Positions 62,101 to 64,000 of a stretch of 64,000 bases of DNA are shown here, one piece after another. Under the pieces are notes generated by a model. That model did not search any database, was not told where the DNA came from, and saw nothing but the letters and a program-made list of their open reading frames with translations. How positions within the stretch are numbered: position 1 is the first letter of the stretch; the number at the start of each line of letters is the position of its first letter. The stretch comes from Mermis nigrescens. Its lineage: Eukaryota > Nematoda > Enoplea > Mermithida > Mermithidae. A program made the position numbers and the translations under genes. The stretch spans positions 14,976,407-15,040,406 of the forward strand of contig JAVLUZ010000142.1 of the NCBI GenBank assembly GCA_036768485.1, in the 5' to 3' direction.

Positions 62101-63035
62101 TTTAAAATTCCGTACCGAACTCCCCATTGAGTTTAAAGAAATTCGGTTTGGTACAATTTGTAGCTTTTAAATCGTAGTACATTCCTGTGTGCCAAAATTC
62201 TGTTGCAAAAATTATTTGGCATGATTTATCAATCAAACTTCGGAAAAAACGTGTTTTTTAGCCCATTTTTTACCTCTGATTTCGAACTTTACACCCCCAT
62301 AAATAACTCAATATTGCGTTTTTAAATGCGGTTTGCTGCGATGTTTAGCCCCTGTGAGGCACTTTATTAATGCTGTCTTCGATTTGCACTGACTCATAAG
62401 CGGAAAAATTTGGCAGAGAAATCTTAGTTAAAATCCGTTTTTTACACCATCCACTAGAGTGTAAACTTTAAACCCCAGGATCTAACTCACCATAGAGCAT
62501 ACAAGACTTTGCTTATATGCAGAATGTAGCCCTTGATCCGCTCTACATTTCTGTCAGAAAACATTTTAAAAACCTCATAACCGGAGTTAGTATCGGACAT
62601 AGGAAGGTTGAAAACTCGACCAAAAAGTGCTTTTTCACCCCCAGATTTTCGCACTCTTTACACTGCCGTTCGATAAATAATGCGAATTTCAAAAAACAAA
62701 AAAAGTGTCATCTGTAGAATTCATCCCTCTATTATCCTATTCTGTTCAATCCTTCGAGTCATCAATACTCAGTTGTCCACATGCCGCAGTAAAAAGGTCC
62801 CAAAATTTGTCCTATGTTATAACGTTACACAAAAACTTTACACCTTCTTTACACAGTCAATTTTGAGTTTCAAGAAAAACAAAAAAACACGGGCAGCGAA
62901 TTTTTTATTATCTTTCTTTTAAAAAAAACCGCACCTTCCAGAAGTGTCCCGTTATAGCTGTAGGGGGGAGTGCCCAGGTGTTGGGGGTACCCAAGTATAT
63001 TATAGGTACGCGCTAACGCGCTACCTATGATTACG
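59163..63035 (+). mobile_element. GTGTAAA-rich large repeat, full copy (about 3.9 kb)
   Basis: Arms 59164-59335 and 59752-59930 are inverted copies; body 60620-62870; conserved end CCCGTTATAGCTGTAGGG, CCCAAGTATATTATAGG and the hairpin TAGGTACGCGC-TAA-CGCGCTACCTA at about 63002-63029. Collinear with 51657-55214. A 500-bp segment (about 60080-60610) with the palindrome at 60231-60319 is specific to this copy and looks like an insertion. Confidence 0.75.
60231..60319. repeat. AATTTTCAAATTGAAAATT palindromic tandem
   Basis: Three near-identical 26-bp units built on CAATTTTCAAATTGAAAATTG, bounded by ACACCC and GGGTGT, so both the units and the whole 89 bp are palindromic. Confidence 0.85.
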
Positions 63036-63537
63036 GATTTTCTAGCTTATCATTAGAGGCTTCAATAATAAAAAATTTTAACAAAAGAAAAAGACCGCTT
63101 CTTGTGCATAGTTTGAATGAAACATGATATGCTGAGATATGGTTGAAATTTGCCGAATTAGTTTCAGAATGTCACACTTTTTACCGTCAATAATCTGGGT
63201 TATCTTTAAGATTGCGTCGTGGCGTTGGCTGTTACCAAAGGCTTATACATGAAGAAATTTTACTCCTTTTTTCGTGTTTTGTCCCAGTTTTGCTTGCTTT
63301 TACCTGTGTTTATGTATTTTAGCTCATTTCAACTAATTTTCACTCACGTAATTTTTGCATCTTATTCTCTTTTCAGTTATGTTGCAATCTGTTTCAGCTC
63401 ATATTACTCATTTTCACTCATACCCATTGATTTTTGCCCATTTTTGTTCATCATGTACCTCGCTTTCGCTCATAAAAAGTAAAATTTTTAACTCCTCGCT
63501 ATCCAATATATTCCTGCTCATTTGAACTCCTTTTTAC
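63036..63537. other. No gene recognised
   Basis: Pyrimidine-rich, with repeated CTCATTTT-like runs at 63310-63480. An 87-codon open frame here is hydrophobic only because of the T-rich composition. Confidence 0.35.
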
Positions 63538-63790
63538 TAAACCTGAACGTGGGGGTTTTGGGAGTATGCACCCCCAAGAAACCAAGATACCCCCAGAAAT
63601 GAACATATCCCCCAAAATTCAATTTTTGAAAATTTTGTTCTTTTTTTCGTAATTTTTTCATGCCAATGGATATTGCTCAATGAGAAACGTCGAAATATAA
63701 TGTTTTTTCGCCATACAACTATTTTTAAGGCCATTTTTTGACCTTTGAAAATCTTGCACCCCCCAGAATTTTTCTTGCTGCCCACGTATG
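63538..63790 (+). mobile_element. CAYACSTGGGC-family MITE with perfect 8-bp TSD
   Basis: TAAACCTGAACGTGGGGG to CTGCCCACGTATG, flanked by CTTTTTAC (63530-63537 and 63791-63798). Confidence 0.88.
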
Positions 63791-64000
63791 CTTTTTACTC
63801 ATTTTTCACTTTTCTTTTTTGAGCATGCTAAGCTATTTTTACTCACTAGATATTTCTACTAGCATGTGACATGATGCGGATGGCTTTTGCATGAGATGTA
63901 TACCCATATTAGTGTGTACATATTACTTCTGCACAATAAACTGAATGCACGAGTTACAGTGTATTGTGTAATGCGGCCCAGTATCCAGGAATAAATTTCT

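Noticed and set aside
63219..63482. Small hydrophobic membrane protein of 87 codons
   Set aside because: Hydrophobicity comes from T-rich repeats; no conserved motif, splice context or paralogue.

Overview
This is a repeat-dominated, AT-rich eukaryotic (invertebrate animal) window. The eukaryotic call rests on spliced multi-exon genes with GT/AG borders, an intronless tRNA-Ile with internal Pol III promoter boxes, a decayed Ty3/gypsy retrotransposon and many nested MITE-type DNA transposons. There are no operons, ribosome-binding sites or long bacterial-style ORFs. The receptor genes would suit a nematode-type chemoreceptor family, possibly a large-genome clade I nematode, but the species assignment is a low-confidence inference. 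A 100-base run of N at 25776-25875 is an assembly gap.

Layout. (1) 1-2009 and 11671-11870 are two halves of one degenerate Ty3/gypsy pol gene. They are split by a 9.66-kb insert at 2010-11670. The insert is bounded by a perfect 20-bp inverted repeat and carries inverted arrays of a 78-bp unit, each unit containing a 22-bp palindrome. It looks like a giant foldback-type element and is the most unusual structure here. (2) 11947-12683 is a Harbinger-like MITE in the gypsy tail. 13.4-17 kb is a graveyard of nested MITEs. (3) 20521-20594 is an intact tRNA-Ile(AAT). 20.9-23.8 kb holds GC-rich minisatellites. (4) 26.3-29.1, 37.4-40.3, 51.7-55.2 and 59.2-63.0 kb are related multi-kilobase repeats with an inverted-repeat head, a body dense in GTGTAAA/TTTACAC and, in three copies, a terminal hairpin.

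The only protein-coding genes I can support are two tandem minus-strand paralogues of a class A 7TM receptor. Gene B (exons at 50.5, 47.2, 45.5 and 42.8 kb) is complete at about 342 codons. Gene A (exons at 34.2, 31.6 and 29.1 kb) has the same exon lengths and splice phases, but its TM6-TM7 exon is not visible. The duplication includes introns and upstream non-coding DNA (35.6-36.4 kb versus 56.2-57.0 kb).

Four MITE families account for much of the rest. An 8-bp-TSD family has termini CAYACSTGGGC and at least 18 copies, two of them nested in another copy. A hAT-like family begins CAGTGGCGGAT. A CCCGTAGCCAGG family and several TA-TSD mariner-like elements make up the others. Many repeats carry a very stable GGCGC-GAA-GCGCC hairpin, with paired base changes between copies.
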